The notes under the pieces are model-generated. The model made no database searches, was not told where the DNA came from, and worked only from the letters and a program-made list of their open reading frames with translations. From contig NZ_BMVG01000013.1 of the NCBI RefSeq assembly GCF_014650595.1, positions 143,310 to 207,309 on the forward strand: 64,000 bases of DNA, written 5' to 3'. A program made the translations under genes and the position numbers. This stretch comes from Streptomyces alanosinicus. Lineage in GTDB: Bacteria > Actinomycetota > Actinomycetes > Streptomycetales > Streptomycetaceae. This document shows, one piece after another, positions 8,789 to 18,164 of this stretch; positions within the stretch are counted from its first letter, which is position 1, and the number at the start of each line of letters is the position of its first letter.

Positions 8789-9127
8789 TCAGCTCACCGC
8801 CGCGTAGTTCTCGTACACCTCGTCGTCGTCGAGGGGCACGATGCCTGTGCCGCGCTCATACTCCGAGCGGGCGGTCTCCAGCAGCCTGCGCCACGAGGTC
8901 ACGGTGGGCCGGCGGCGCAACAGCGCGCGGCGCTCCCGCTCCGTCATGCCTCCCCACACGCCGAACTCGACGCGATTGTCCAGCGCATCGGCCAGGCACT
9001 CGGTGCGTACCGGACATCCGGTGCACACCGCCTTGGCCCTGTTCTGCGCTGCTCCTTGAACGAACAGTTCATCCGGATCGGTAGTGCGGCAGGCAGCCTG
9101 CGCACTCCAGTCGGTTACCCAGCCCAT
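8789..9127 (-). CDS. wblA: WhiB-like transcriptional regulator WblA
   Basis: A 112-aa iron-sulfur-binding WhiB-family protein. The four cluster-ligating cysteines are Cys13, Cys35, Cys38 and Cys44 (C...CTGCPVRTEC), followed by the GVWGGMTERERR beta-turn and basic helix. In Streptomyces, WblA is a pleiotropic repressor of antibiotic production and is needed for aerial hyphae to become spores. The sequence closely matches S. coelicolor WblA, and the flanking arsA-like and PBP genes are also syntenic. The start MGWVTDW at 9127 is chosen by family length; the frame extends a further 19 codons upstream. Confidence 0.95.
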   Translation of the reverse strand: MGWVTDWSAQAACRTTDPDELFVQGAAQNRAKAVCTGCPVRTECLADALDNRVEFGVWGGMTERERRALLRRRPTVTSWRRLLETARSEYERGTGIVPLDDDEVYENYAAVS

Positions 9128-9618
9128 ACCGGCGCCGTCCTCTCCCGAATCGAGGCTCCCCCACGGCGGCAGCGGCATATTCACCGCCGCCAGTTGAGGA
9201 CGTTACGGAAGGTGGGCACAGCGCAACACCCCCTTCGGGCCCAATCTTGGATGGCCCGAACGGACTATGGGTAAGCGGCAGATCACCCGCGGGAGTGAGC
9301 TGGCGACATACGCGACCATCCCGGCAAACCGGGACAGCTGTGGTGCGTAACAACGGGCGCGAGGTGACACACGAGGCGGATTCGGACACGTCCACCTCAC
9401 GAACCGGTCGCGTCCCGTGCAAAAAACGGGGTACGCCCGGAACGATTCGGGGTCGCCGGACGTATTGATACGTGGCCGCACTGCTGTGACAGTTGAGAGC
9501 AGCTTAGGCCAAGGCCTGCGCGCGTGTCCGGCGAATGGGAAGGTAGGAGTTTCCCTTTGCCGTGCCGTGACGCGGGCGCTCCTTCGGAACGCTCATGAGT
9601 ACGGATTAGGCTGCCCCC
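9128..9618. other. Long wblA/PBP divergent intergenic region
   Basis: About 490 bp without a credible gene separate the divergent wblA and penicillin-binding-protein genes. It must hold the wblA promoter and leader and the PBP promoter. I see no riboswitch or strong palindrome that I can name. Confidence 0.6.
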
Positions 9619-11946
9619 ATGCCAAAGAAGCGTTCGGGTGGTGGTCTGTCGCCAACGCAGCAGGCCGCCAAGTTCCTCGGTGTCAGTGTGCTCGCCGGAG
9701 CCGTGATGGCGGGCATCGCGCTGCCCGCGGCCGGCGCGCTGGGGCTCGCGGCCAAGGGCTCGGTGAAGGGTTTCGACGAGATCCCGGCCAATCTCAAGAG
9801 TCCCCAGCTGAGTCAGCGCACGACGATCCTGGACAACCAGGGCCAGCAGATCGCGACCGTCTACTCCCGCGACCGCACGGTGGTGGACCTCAAGGACATC
9901 TCGCCGTACATGCAGAAGGCGATCGTCGCGATCGAGGACGCACGCTTCTATCAGCACGGCGCGATCGACCTCAAGGGCGTGCTGCGCGCCCTGAACACGA
10001 ACGCTCAGCAGGGCGGTGTCGCCCAGGGTGCCTCCACCCTCACCCAGCAGCTGGTGAAGAACTACTTCATCGAGGAGGCCGGCGACGACCCGACGAAGGT
10101 CGCCGAGGCCACCCAGCAGACCCTCGGCCGCAAGGTCAAGGAACTGAAGTACGCGATCCAGATCGAGGAGAAGCTCGGCAAGAAGAAGATCCTCGAGAAT
10201 TACCTGAACATCACCTTCTTCGGCGAGCAGGCCTACGGCGTCGAGGCCGCCTCCCAGCGGTACTTCTCCAAGCACGCCAAGGACCTGAACATCCAGGAAT
10301 CGGCGCTGCTGGCCGGCATCGTGCAGTCCCCGAGCCGCTACGACCCGGTCAACGACGAGGCGGAGGCCACCAAGCGGCGCAACACCGTCCTCCAGCGGAT
10401 GGCGGAAGTCGGCGACATCTCCCAGAAGGAGGCCGACCAGGCCAAGCAGGAGCCGCTCGGGCTGCATCCGAGCCAGCCGAAGAACGGCTGCATCACCGCG
10501 GTCAAGGGCGCCGGCTTCTTCTGTGACTACGTACGCGACGTCGTCCTGAACAACCCGGTCTACGGCAAGACCAAGGAGTCCCGCGCGAAGCTGTGGAACC
10601 AGGGCGGTCTGACGATCCGTACGACGCTCGACCCACGGGCGCAGCAGTCCGTGCAGAACTCCATCAAGGATCACGTCTACCAGTCCGACCCGGTGGCGAC
10701 GGCCGCGACCATCGTCGAGCCGGGCACCGGCAAGATCCTCGCCATGGGCCAGTCCCGCCCGTACGGCTTCGGCAGGAACGAGACGCAGATCAACCTCTCC
10801 GCCAACTCGGACATGGGCGGCGGCGCGGGCTACCAGGGCGGTTCGACGTTCAAGCCGATCGTCGCGGCGGCCGCGGTCGAGGGCGGCAAGGCCCCGACAC
10901 AGCAGTACCCGTCGCCGTACCAGATGACGTACCCGAGTCCGGTGCAGGCGTGTGACGGCAAGACCTGGCGCAACAACCCGCAGAACCCCGAGAAGCTGTC
11001 GAACGAGAACGAGTCCGAGCACGGCCCGTACGGCATGAAGGAAGCGACCGCCAAGTCGGTCAACACCTACTACGTACAGCTGATCAGCGACATCGGTATC
11101 TGCCCCGTCACCCAGATGGCGAAGAAGATGGGCGTGGAGCGCGCGGACGGCCGCGTGATGGACCAGGCCCCGTCGATCGCGCTCGGCACCCAGGAGGTGT
11201 CGCCGCTGACGATGGCGAACGCGTACGCCACGTTCGCCTCGCGCGGCATGTACTGCACCCCGGTCGCCATCGAGTCGATCACCCAGAAGGTCGGCAGCGA
11301 GGAGAAGTCGCTGGCCGTGCCGAAGACGGCCTGTTCACGCGCGATGTCGGAGAAGACCGCGGACACCGTCAGCACGCTCCTGAAGGGCGTGGTCGAGGAC
11401 GGCACGGGTCAGGAGGCCGGCCTCGACGGCCGCCCGAGCGCGGGCAAGACGGGTACGACGGACGAGCGTTACGCGGCCTGGTTCGTCGGCTACACCCCGA
11501 ACATGGCGGGCGCGGTCTGGGTCGGCGACCCGCAGCACCGGCGCCAGATGATCAACATCACCATCGGCGGCGTCCCGCACGAGAAGGTGTTCGGTGGCGA
11601 GGTGCCCGGCCCGATCTGGCGCGACATGATGACCGGCGCCCTGGAGGGCAAGCCGGTGCAGAACTTCCATCTGATCGACATCCCCGACGACAACAACAAG
11701 GGCGACAAGGGCGACAAGGGCGACAAGCGGAACGGCCGGGGAAAAGGACGCGGGGGCAGGGACGGCGGCAAGAACGGGGACAGCACGGGGGGACTGATCG
11801 GCGGTCTGACGGGCGGCACCACGGGTGACACGACCGGCGGCGCCTTCCCCGCCCCGACCTTCTCCCTCCCGGGCAACTTCATCCAGGGCCAGGGCAACGG
11901 CGGAAGCACCGGGAACGGGAACGGGAACGGTGGCTTGCGGGGGTGA
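9619..11946 (+). CDS. Class A penicillin-binding protein (glycosyltransferase 51/transpeptidase)
   Basis: A 775-aa bifunctional peptidoglycan synthase. A single N-terminal membrane anchor (residues about 15-45) precedes the GT51 domain, with EDARFYQHG (catalytic Glu106), GASTLTQQLVKN and RKVKELKYA. The transpeptidase domain has the SxxK motif STFK (Ser409), SVN and KTG (Lys610). The C-terminus is a low-complexity Gly/Asp/Lys tail (GDKGDKGDKR, then Gly/Asn-rich). The start MPKKRSGGG matches orthologues next to wblA in other Streptomyces. Transcription probably ends at the perfect inverted repeat at 12025-12075. Confidence 0.93.
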   Translation: MPKKRSGGGLSPTQQAAKFLGVSVLAGAVMAGIALPAAGALGLAAKGSVKGFDEIPANLKSPQLSQRTTILDNQGQQIATVYSRDRTVVDLKDISPYMQKAIVAIEDARFYQHGAIDLKGVLRALNTNAQQGGVAQGASTLTQQLVKNYFIEEAGDDPTKVAEATQQTLGRKVKELKYAIQIEEKLGKKKILENYLNITFFGEQAYGVEAASQRYFSKHAKDLNIQESALLAGIVQSPSRYDPVNDEAEATKRRNTVLQRMAEVGDISQKEADQAKQEPLGLHPSQPKNGCITAVKGAGFFCDYVRDVVLNNPVYGKTKESRAKLWNQGGLTIRTTLDPRAQQSVQNSIKDHVYQSDPVATAATIVEPGTGKILAMGQSRPYGFGRNETQINLSANSDMGGGAGYQGGSTFKPIVAAAAVEGGKAPTQQYPSPYQMTYPSPVQACDGKTWRNNPQNPEKLSNENESEHGPYGMKEATAKSVNTYYVQLISDIGICPVTQMAKKMGVERADGRVMDQAPSIALGTQEVSPLTMANAYATFASRGMYCTPVAIESITQKVGSEEKSLAVPKTACSRAMSEKTADTVSTLLKGVVEDGTGQEAGLDGRPSAGKTGTTDERYAAWFVGYTPNMAGAVWVGDPQHRRQMINITIGGVPHEKVFGGEVPGPIWRDMMTGALEGKPVQNFHLIDIPDDNNKGDKGDKGDKRNGRGKGRGGRDGGKNGDSTGGLIGGLTGGTTGDTTGGAFPAPTFSLPGNFIQGQGNGGSTGNGNGNGGLRG

Positions 11947-12024
11947 TCCGGGGAAATCGGGGTGACCGGGGAAATCGAACTCATCCCTGGCGACCTCTCC
12001 CGTCCCGGTCCGACGGGGCACGCG

Positions 12025-12075
12025 TACGGCGGCGGGGCCGCACCCTGAAGTGAGGGGTGCGGCCCCGCCGCCGTA
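12025..12075. terminator. Strong bidirectional terminator
   Basis: A perfect 21-bp inverted repeat (12025-12045 with 12055-12075) around a 9-nt loop lies between the convergent PBP and YqeY genes. It is very GC-rich with no U-tract, as is usual for Streptomyces terminators. Confidence 0.85.
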
Positions 12076-12127
12076 GTGCTTGGCAGGGCCCGGGGTGTGG
12101 CCTCAGCCCTGGACCCTGGGTGTGGTC

Positions 12128-12595
12128 TCAGCCCTGGAGCAGCTTCTTCACCACGGCGGCGACGCGGCCGCCCTCGGCCTGGCCGGCCACCTTCGGGTTC
12201 ACGATCTTCATGACGGCGCCCATGGCCCGCGGCCCCTCCGCGCCGGCCGCCTTCGCCTCTGCCACGGCCTGGGCGACGATCGTGTTCAGCTCGTCGTCGG
12301 ACAGCTGCTTGGGCAGGTACTCGGCGAGCACCTCGCCCTCCGCCGTCTCCCGCTCGGCCGACTCGGCGCGACCGCCCTGCGCGAAGGCCTCGGCGGCCTC
12401 CCGGCGCTTCTTCGCCTCACGGGTGATCACCTTGAGGACCTCGTCGTCGGAGAGCTGCCGCTTCTCCTTGCCCGCGACCTCCTCCTTGGTGATCGCGGCG
12501 AGCGTCAGCCGGAGCGTCGAGGAGCGGAGCTCGTCGCGCTCCTTGATCGCGGCGTTGAGGTCGTCCTGCAGCTTCGACTTGAGCGTGGTGGTCAT
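12128..12595 (-). CDS. GatB/YqeY domain-containing protein
   Basis: A 155-aa YqeY-family protein related to the tail domain of the GatB amidotransferase subunit. Features are the N-terminal LKSKLQDDLNAAIKERD helix, TLRLTLAAI, and the C-terminal MGAVMKIVNPKVAGQAEGGRVAAVVKKLL segment. The function is unproven; a tRNA-related role is proposed for the family. The ATG at 12595 is chosen because the protein then begins at the family's conserved N-terminus; the longer open frame is an unsupported extension. Confidence 0.9.
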   Translation of the reverse strand: MTTTLKSKLQDDLNAAIKERDELRSSTLRLTLAAITKEEVAGKEKRQLSDDEVLKVITREAKKRREAAEAFAQGGRAESAERETAEGEVLAEYLPKQLSDDELNTIVAQAVAEAKAAGAEGPRAMGAVMKIVNPKVAGQAEGGRVAAVVKKLLQG

Positions 12596-12722
12596 GGAGT
12601 CGATTGTCGCAGGTGCACCACGGCGAACGCCCGCAGATTTAAGGGAGGGCAGGTTGAGGAGGGCAGATTTAGGGGAGGGCGGCCGGTCTCGTCGTACCGC
12701 CGGGGTCTGACACGATGGACGT

Positions 12723-13646
12723 ATGCGCGCGCGATACGGAGTACCCCTGGGAATCATGGCGGCAGGCGCCGCCGGACTGGCGTACGCGGCGGGTTTCGAG
12801 GCCCGCTCCTTCCGCCTCCGACGGGTGACGGTCCCGGTGCTCCCGCCGGGCATGCGACCGCTGCGCGTGCTCCAGGTCTCCGACATCCACATGGTCAGCG
12901 GCCAGCGCAAGAAGCAGCGCTGGCTGCAGTCGCTGGCGGGCCTGCGCCCGGACTTCGTGATCAACACCGGCGACAACCTGTCCGACCCGGAAGGTGTCCC
13001 GGAGGTCCTGGACGCGCTGGGCCCGCTGATGGAGTTCCCGGGCGCGTACGTCTTCGGCTCCAACGACTACTACGGCCCCAAACTCCGCAACCCCGCCCGC
13101 TACTTGACGGAGAAGACGAGCGGCCGGCACGGCCTGAACGGCAACAAGCCGGCCGTGGGCGCCATCCACAACCCGTGGGAAGACCTGCGCGACGGCTTCG
13201 ACACGGCGGGCTGGCTGAACCTGACGAACACCCGGGGCGTACTGAAGGTCGAGGGCGTCTCGATCGAGCTGACGGGCCTCGACGACCCCCACATCAAGCG
13301 CGACCGCTACGCCCAGGTGGCGGGCGGCCCCTCCGGCACCCACGACTTCTCCTTCGGCGTGGTCCACGCCCCCTATCTGCGCACCCTGGACGCGTTCACC
13401 GCGGACGGCTACCCCCTGATCCTGGCCGGCCACACCCACGGCGGCCAGCTGTGCATCCCCTTCTACGGCGCCCTGGTCACCAACTGCGACCTGGACACCG
13501 ACCGGGTGAAGGGCCTGTCCACCCACCTGGCGGACGGCAACACCTCCTACCTCCACGTCTCCGCGGGCTGCGGCACCAACCGCTACACCCCGGTCCGCTT
13601 CGCCTGCCCCCCGGAGGCGACGCTGCTGACGTTGATGGGCCGATAG
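12723..13646 (+). CDS. Metallophosphoesterase, membrane-anchored
   Basis: A 307-aa calcineurin-like phosphoesterase. An N-terminal hydrophobic segment (about residues 7-24) probably anchors it. The metal-binding motifs occur in order: SDIHMV (D-x-H), GDN, GSND and GHTHGGQ, with VVHAP between. It resembles YkuE-like actinobacterial phosphoesterases implicated in cell-envelope metabolism; the substrate is unknown. It is divergent from yqeY. Confidence 0.88.
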   Translation: MRARYGVPLGIMAAGAAGLAYAAGFEARSFRLRRVTVPVLPPGMRPLRVLQVSDIHMVSGQRKKQRWLQSLAGLRPDFVINTGDNLSDPEGVPEVLDALGPLMEFPGAYVFGSNDYYGPKLRNPARYLTEKTSGRHGLNGNKPAVGAIHNPWEDLRDGFDTAGWLNLTNTRGVLKVEGVSIELTGLDDPHIKRDRYAQVAGGPSGTHDFSFGVVHAPYLRTLDAFTADGYPLILAGHTHGGQLCIPFYGALVTNCDLDTDRVKGLSTHLADGNTSYLHVSAGCGTNRYTPVRFACPPEATLLTLMGR

Positions 13647-13792
13647 CCGACGGCCGACGGCCGACAGCCCCGACGGACGGGGAGGAGAAGCTCCGGGTCG
13701 AAGCGTCGTAACCCACCCGGACCAAGCCAGGCCGTAACCCACCCGGGCTAAGCCAAATGGCCGCCCTCCTCCCCCGCTCCTAGCGTGAGGGC

Positions 13793-14551
13793 ATGACCGC
13801 CCCGATACCCAGGGACATCCCGGAGCTCCCCGCGGTCCCGGGCCCGCCTGTGCTGCTGCACGCCCCGGTCCCCGCCACGGCAGTGGTGGCGCCGGTCCGC
13901 CGCCCCACGGTCGCGCTGCTCCGCCTCCTGACCGGCTCGGTAGCGGTCTTCGGCGTGGCCCTGGAGCTGCTGCTGGCCACCCCTACCCGCGCCCTGAGCT
14001 ACTTCAGCGTCCAGGCGAACCTCCTGCTGGCCGTCGTCATGCTCCTGTCGGCGTGGCGGGCACAGCGGGCCCGCCGCCCGCTGCCGTCCGCCGTGACCGG
14101 TGCCACACTTCTCTACGTCGTGATCACCGCGCTCGTCTATCACCTGCTCCTGGCCCACACGACGCCACCGTTCTCCATGACCGGCGCGGCGACGGCCCCG
14201 GTGCGCTGGCACGCGCAGTGGGCGACCCTCCAGATCCTGCACACGATCACGCCGGCGGCCGCCGTGCTGGACTGGCTGCTGCTGACGCCCGCGGCCCGCC
14301 TGCACCTGCGCCAGGCGGCCACCTGGCTTCTGTACCCCCTGGCCTACCTGATCTTCACCCTGGCCCGGGCGGTCTTCCTCGCGCCCTCGAACCCGTCCCG
14401 CTACCTGTACCCCTTCCTCGACGTGGCCGCCCACGGCTACCGCAGCACCCTGGCCAACGCCCTCCTCCTCGGCCTCGCGATCTACGCCCTGGCCGTCCTC
14501 CTGGTAGTCATCGACCACACCCGCCCCACCCCGGTCCGCCGCCGCGTCTAA
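13793..14551 (+). CDS. Pr6Pr-type integral membrane protein
   Basis: A 252-aa protein with about six hydrophobic segments, starting after a Pro-rich cytoplasmic N-terminus of about 40 residues. The pattern (FSVQANLLLAVVMLLSAW, AVLDWLLLTP, YPLAYLIFTLARA, RYLYPFLDV) matches the Pr6Pr/FAR-17a-like family of membrane proteins of unknown function in actinobacteria. No catalytic motif is recognisable. Confidence 0.7.
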   Translation: MTAPIPRDIPELPAVPGPPVLLHAPVPATAVVAPVRRPTVALLRLLTGSVAVFGVALELLLATPTRALSYFSVQANLLLAVVMLLSAWRAQRARRPLPSAVTGATLLYVVITALVYHLLLAHTTPPFSMTGAATAPVRWHAQWATLQILHTITPAAAVLDWLLLTPAARLHLRQAATWLLYPLAYLIFTLARAVFLAPSNPSRYLYPFLDVAAHGYRSTLANALLLGLAIYALAVLLVVIDHTRPTPVRRRV

Positions 14552-14617
14552 ACCGGATTTCGTCTACAGCCACCAGTGGGCTAAAGTAAACGTCGTCGCC
14601 GCGGGAAGCAGCGACAT

Positions 14618-14691
14618 CGGGGTGTAGCGCAGCTTGGCAGCGCGCTTCGTTCGGGACGAAGAGGTCGTGGGTTCAAATCCCGCCACCCCGA
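14618..14691 (+). tRNA. tRNA-Pro (CGG)
   Basis: A full cloverleaf: acceptor stem CGGGGTG pairs with CACCCCG, the anticodon stem is CTTCG/CGAAG with loop TTCGGGA (anticodon CGG), and the T arm is GTGGG-TTCAAAT-CCCGC. The discriminator is A and CCA is not encoded. A tyrosine-recombinase relic and a defence island lie directly at its 3' side, so it is a likely past integration site; tRNA-Pro genes are known targets of actinomycete integrative elements such as pSAM2. Confidence 0.97.
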
Positions 14692-14699
14692 CGCTGGTC

Positions 14700-14733
14700 A
14701 AAGGGTCAATCGCGTGATCGCGATTGGCCCTTT
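14700..14733. terminator. Terminator hairpin after tRNA-Pro
   Basis: A 15-bp stem with one G-T wobble (AAAGGGTCAATCGCG pairing with CGCGATTGGCCCTTT) and loop TGAT lies 8 bp beyond the tRNA. It is probably the tRNA terminator. Confidence 0.8.
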
Positions 14734-14773
14734 GTCGTGCTCGGGGGCCAAACAGGGGGCCAAACGAATTTGA

Positions 14774-15136
14774 TCAGGCCACCGCGTCGCCCTCTTCCCC
14801 GCCCTCCGTGTCCTCCTCTTCCTGATCTGCGGCGAAGATATCGTCCATCGCTTCGGCACCCTGTGTGATCACGGGTCGGAGCTGCCTGGTCCGGCGGCTC
14901 TTCCTGGTCTTGGTCTCACCGTGCTTGCGCACCGAGCGCCATACCGCGACGTGAGGCGGGATGCCGTCCGTCGTCTCCAGGAAGACGTGATCCCAGGCGA
15001 GGGGCCGCGCCTCCTCCGTGCGCACACCGCTGAGGAGCGAGAGCCCGAGGTAGGCGTACAGCCGTGCCGGACGCGCGGCGGCGAGTTTGGGTTCGTACGG
15101 GGAAGCCTGGCACACGTCCGTGGCATTTTCGGCCAC
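14774..15136 (-). pseudogene. Tyrosine recombinase (integrase) relic, catalytic Arg box
   Basis: A fragment with YAYLGLSLLSGVRTEEARP matches the box I segment (catalytic Arg) of actinobacterial site-specific integrases, and KHGETKTRKSRRTRQL is the following beta-hairpin with the conserved Lys region. The N-terminal SAM-like domain and the C-terminal HxxR/Tyr part are missing; the frame instead ends in an acidic tail. It is on the minus strand beside tRNA-Pro, as expected for the integrase of an element inserted there, and is not functional. Confidence 0.75.
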
Positions 15137-15177
15137 CCACCGGCGGACGCCCGGCTGCGCCGCGTAACCTCACGGGC

Positions 15178-16842
15178 ATGGGGGCATCAGCATCCGGTGC
15201 AGGTCAGGACGCCGATGAGGAGGCGCGGCGGCGGCTGGACGCGTACGTGTATCTCAGTGCGCCCGAGCGGCTGGAGCACGTCGCGATCATGCGGGTTTTC
15301 TGCGGAACGCTGCTGGCGGATCTTGCCGTCCCGGACATCATGGCGAAGCTGCGTCAGAGCAGTGGTTCCGCCGCGGGGCTCGACGCCGACACTCTCACGG
15401 TCCGGCTGGAACAGCTCGTGAACTGGGGAAACCTGCTGCGCAGCAGTCACACGGTGAAGGCGTCCAGCATCAGCGAGTACCAGCGTTCGCGCTCGCGCTA
15501 CCAGCTGTCGAAGCTGGGCGAACGCATCCAGCGGGACGCCGACGGGGTCCTGGCCGAGGCCGACGCCGCCCGTGAGGTGAGCAACGAACTGTTGGCCCTG
15601 GTCGAGCGGGGGCTGCGGGAGCTGGCCGGCCTCGTGACCGCGCCGGGCGGTATCGAGCCGCAGGCCGGACTGGAGCGGGTCAGCACGCTGTTCGTGCAGT
15701 TCACCGAGTTCGCGGACTCCATACGCGACTTCTACGCCTACCTCGGCCAGGTGCTGTCCCGCTACGACCTGGACAGCGCCGAGTACCAGGGCTTCAAGGA
15801 GCTGCTCCTGGACTACGTCGAGGCGATCACCGAGGACGTGGCGTTCCGCGCACCCCGGATCTCGGAGGCGCTGGACACCCTGTGGCCTCATATTCCGGCC
15901 CTGCTGGTCCGGCTGGACGCCCACGCCCAAGGGCTCACCGGGCTGTCCGGGCTGTCCGCACAGAGCGAAAGCCGCACGGAAATACGGGTCCAGCGCAGCC
16001 GAGGCCGCGAGCTCGCGGACTGGGAGGGCTTGCGCGGCTGGTTCAGGGACACCGACGGTCAGGGCAGCCAGGTCGACCAGCTGCGGGACGCCACCCTGCG
16101 CGCGTTGCAGTCGCTGCTCGCCAACGCCAAGCGGATGCTGCGGTCGGCCACCGGGGAGATGTCCCGGCGTAAGGATCTGCTGCGGTTGGCCCGCTGGTTC
16201 GAGGAAGCGGCGCCGCAGGACGCGCACGACATCGCCGTCGCCGCTTTCGGTCTGTACGGAGCCCGTCATCTGGGCATACCCCCCGCCGCCGACGAGGTGG
16301 TGCCCGCCTACACGAGCTGGTGGACCGGTCCGGTGGTCGAGGTGCCGGTGGCCCTGCGGGAGAGGGGCAGCCGTGCTCAGCGGGGCCGGGCCTCCTCGGT
16401 GGAGGACCACTCCGCGCAGAAGGAGCGGCTGCGGGAGGCCGCCCGGGAGCGAGCGGCGGCCAGGGCAGCGGCGGCGGACGAACTACGCAGCGCGTCGGGC
16501 CGGTTCGCGGACGTACGCCTCACCTCGGCGGCGCTCGGGCTGCTCCTGGAGCTACTGGCCACGGCGCTCGGAAACGCTCAGCTCAGGAGGCTCGCCGACA
16601 GGGACGGGGAGGGAGAGGGAGAGGGAGAGGGGACTGCGGGCTTCGTCCTCGACGCGGCGCGCGGCGAGGACGCCGAACTGGGCATCCGGCTCACCGTGAT
16701 CCGGACGGCGGGCGCGCGGACGGTGCTGTACTCGGCCGACGGTGACCTGCTGCTGGACGACCTGGAGCTGGACATCAGCCGTACCGCCGCCGCGGTCGAC
16801 GGTGAAGCCGCCGGCGATGAGGCTGAGGTGAGCGTGTCATGA
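15178..16842 (+). CDS. jetA: Wadjet type II protein JetA (TIGR02677/DUF2397)
   Basis: A 554-aa protein of the DUF2397 family, the first gene of the conserved four-gene set TIGR02677-02678-02680-02679 now recognised as the Wadjet type II anti-plasmid system. By analogy to type I, JetA is the kleisin-like subunit bridging the SMC-like ATPase. The N-terminal winged-helix region contains NWGNLLRSSHT and the start SAPERLEHVAIMRVF; long helical stretches follow, with a Glu/Gly run near residue 480. The ATG at 15178 gives the family N-terminus. Its stop overlaps jetB by 4 bp. The integrase relic upstream is in opposite orientation. Confidence 0.88.
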   Translation: MGASASGAGQDADEEARRRLDAYVYLSAPERLEHVAIMRVFCGTLLADLAVPDIMAKLRQSSGSAAGLDADTLTVRLEQLVNWGNLLRSSHTVKASSISEYQRSRSRYQLSKLGERIQRDADGVLAEADAAREVSNELLALVERGLRELAGLVTAPGGIEPQAGLERVSTLFVQFTEFADSIRDFYAYLGQVLSRYDLDSAEYQGFKELLLDYVEAITEDVAFRAPRISEALDTLWPHIPALLVRLDAHAQGLTGLSGLSAQSESRTEIRVQRSRGRELADWEGLRGWFRDTDGQGSQVDQLRDATLRALQSLLANAKRMLRSATGEMSRRKDLLRLARWFEEAAPQDAHDIAVAAFGLYGARHLGIPPAADEVVPAYTSWWTGPVVEVPVALRERGSRAQRGRASSVEDHSAQKERLREAARERAAARAAAADELRSASGRFADVRLTSAALGLLLELLATALGNAQLRRLADRDGEGEGEGEGTAGFVLDAARGEDAELGIRLTVIRTAGARTVLYSADGDLLLDDLELDISRTAAAVDGEAAGDEAEVSVS

Positions 16843-18164
16843 CCCTCCCCTCGGCTCACGACGTGGCCCTGGCCGCCGAACGCCGTACCGCCGCCCGGCT
16901 GCTGCTGGCGCACCCTCTGGTCGCGTCCGACGGCCCTCATGCCGACCTGTTCCCGCTGATCCGCAGGCACGCCGACTGGCTGGGCAAACGGTTCCAGCAG
17001 GTGCTCGGCTATCGCCTGCTGGTCGACAGCTCCTTCGCCCGGCTGTTCAAGACGGGACTGGGGGCGGGTTCGGGTCATCGGCTGGAGCGCTCCACCGGCA
17101 CCCCGTTCACCCCGCACACGTACGCCTGCCTCGCGCTGGCCCTGTCCGTGCTGGTGACCGCGCCCGAGCAGATGCTGCTGTCGCACCTGGTCGCCGACAT
17201 CAGGGCTGCTGCCGCCGACGCGGGGATCGAGCTGGAGGAGACGGGCCGGGCGGCCGGGAAGCGGACCCTGGTCGCGGCTCTGCGTCAGCTCGTCGGGTGG
17301 GGTGTCCTCATCGAGACCGAGGGCCAGGTGGCCGCGTTCGCGCAGGAGGCGGGCGGGGAGGCCCTGATCACGGTGGACCGGGAGCTGGCACGTGTGGTCG
17401 TGGCCGGCCCGCTCGCGCAGGCCGGGGACGGCGCCGATCTGGTCCGGCGGGCAGCGGACCCGGGTTTCGGCGGACCGCGCACCTATGTGCGTCGGATGCT
17501 TGTCGAGACACCTGTCGTCCACCTCGACGAGCTGACCGACGCCGAGCGTGACTGGCTGCGTACCCGGCAGCGCCGGGAAGCCCAGGCTTTCTCCGAACTG
17601 CTCGGCCTGGAGATGGAGATCCGTGCCGAGGGCGTGGCGCTGGTGGACCCCGAGGAGGAGCTGACGGATCTGCACCTGCCGGGCACCGGGACCATCGCAC
17701 AGGCCGCGCTGCTGCTGGTGGAACGGCTCGTGGAGCGGCTTCGGCCGCAGGAACCGGGGCATCCGTCGACCGGCGGGACGCTCGTCATCGGCGTGGCCGT
17801 CCCGGACCGCCTGGTGGACGAGGTGCTCGCCGAGCTCATCGCCGAGTACGGGCAGCGCGGCAACTGGCAGCGCGGCTACCTGGAGGACCTCCCCGCCCTG
17901 CGGGAGGCCGTCCTGGACCTGCTGGTCCGCATGCGGCTGATGGCTCGCGCCGGGCGGCTGCGCTCCAAGGGCGAAGGGCTGCCGGAGGGGTACGTCGAGG
18001 AGGCGCCGGAAGGACGCACGGTGACCGATGTCCATGGCGCACGGCCCGGCGGCGACGGCTGGGTGCTGCTTGCCGCGGCGGCGCGCTACGCCACCCAAGT
18101 CACGGTGCGCCCGACCACCGCAGCCGGCAAAGGCACGGACGTTCAAGAGGAGTTGCCGCTATGA
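16839..18164 (+). CDS. jetB: Wadjet type II protein JetB (TIGR02678/DUF2398)
   Basis: A 441-aa DUF2398-family protein. It begins with a helical AERRTAARLLLAHPL segment and contains TPFTPHTYACLALALSVL and ALRQLVGWGVLIETEG, which read as winged-helix elements like those of kleisin-interacting (KITE) subunits. It overlaps both jetA (ATGA) and jetC (ATGA), so it should be made in stoichiometric amounts with them. In the Wadjet complex, JetB is expected to associate with JetA and the JetC ATPase heads. Confidence 0.88.
   Translation: MTLPSAHDVALAAERRTAARLLLAHPLVASDGPHADLFPLIRRHADWLGKRFQQVLGYRLLVDSSFARLFKTGLGAGSGHRLERSTGTPFTPHTYACLALALSVLVTAPEQMLLSHLVADIRAAAADAGIELEETGRAAGKRTLVAALRQLVGWGVLIETEGQVAAFAQEAGGEALITVDRELARVVVAGPLAQAGDGADLVRRAADPGFGGPRTYVRRMLVETPVVHLDELTDAERDWLRTRQRREAQAFSELLGLEMEIRAEGVALVDPEEELTDLHLPGTGTIAQAALLLVERLVERLRPQEPGHPSTGGTLVIGVAVPDRLVDEVLAELIAEYGQRGNWQRGYLEDLPALREAVLDLLVRMRLMARAGRLRSKGEGLPEGYVEEAPEGRTVTDVHGARPGGDGWVLLAAAARYATQVTVRPTTAAGKGTDVQEELPL

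Noticed and set aside
12080..13711. Long plus-strand frame across yqeY and the phosphoesterase
   Set aside because: It is antisense to yqeY and out of frame with the phosphoesterase; composition is typical of shadow frames.
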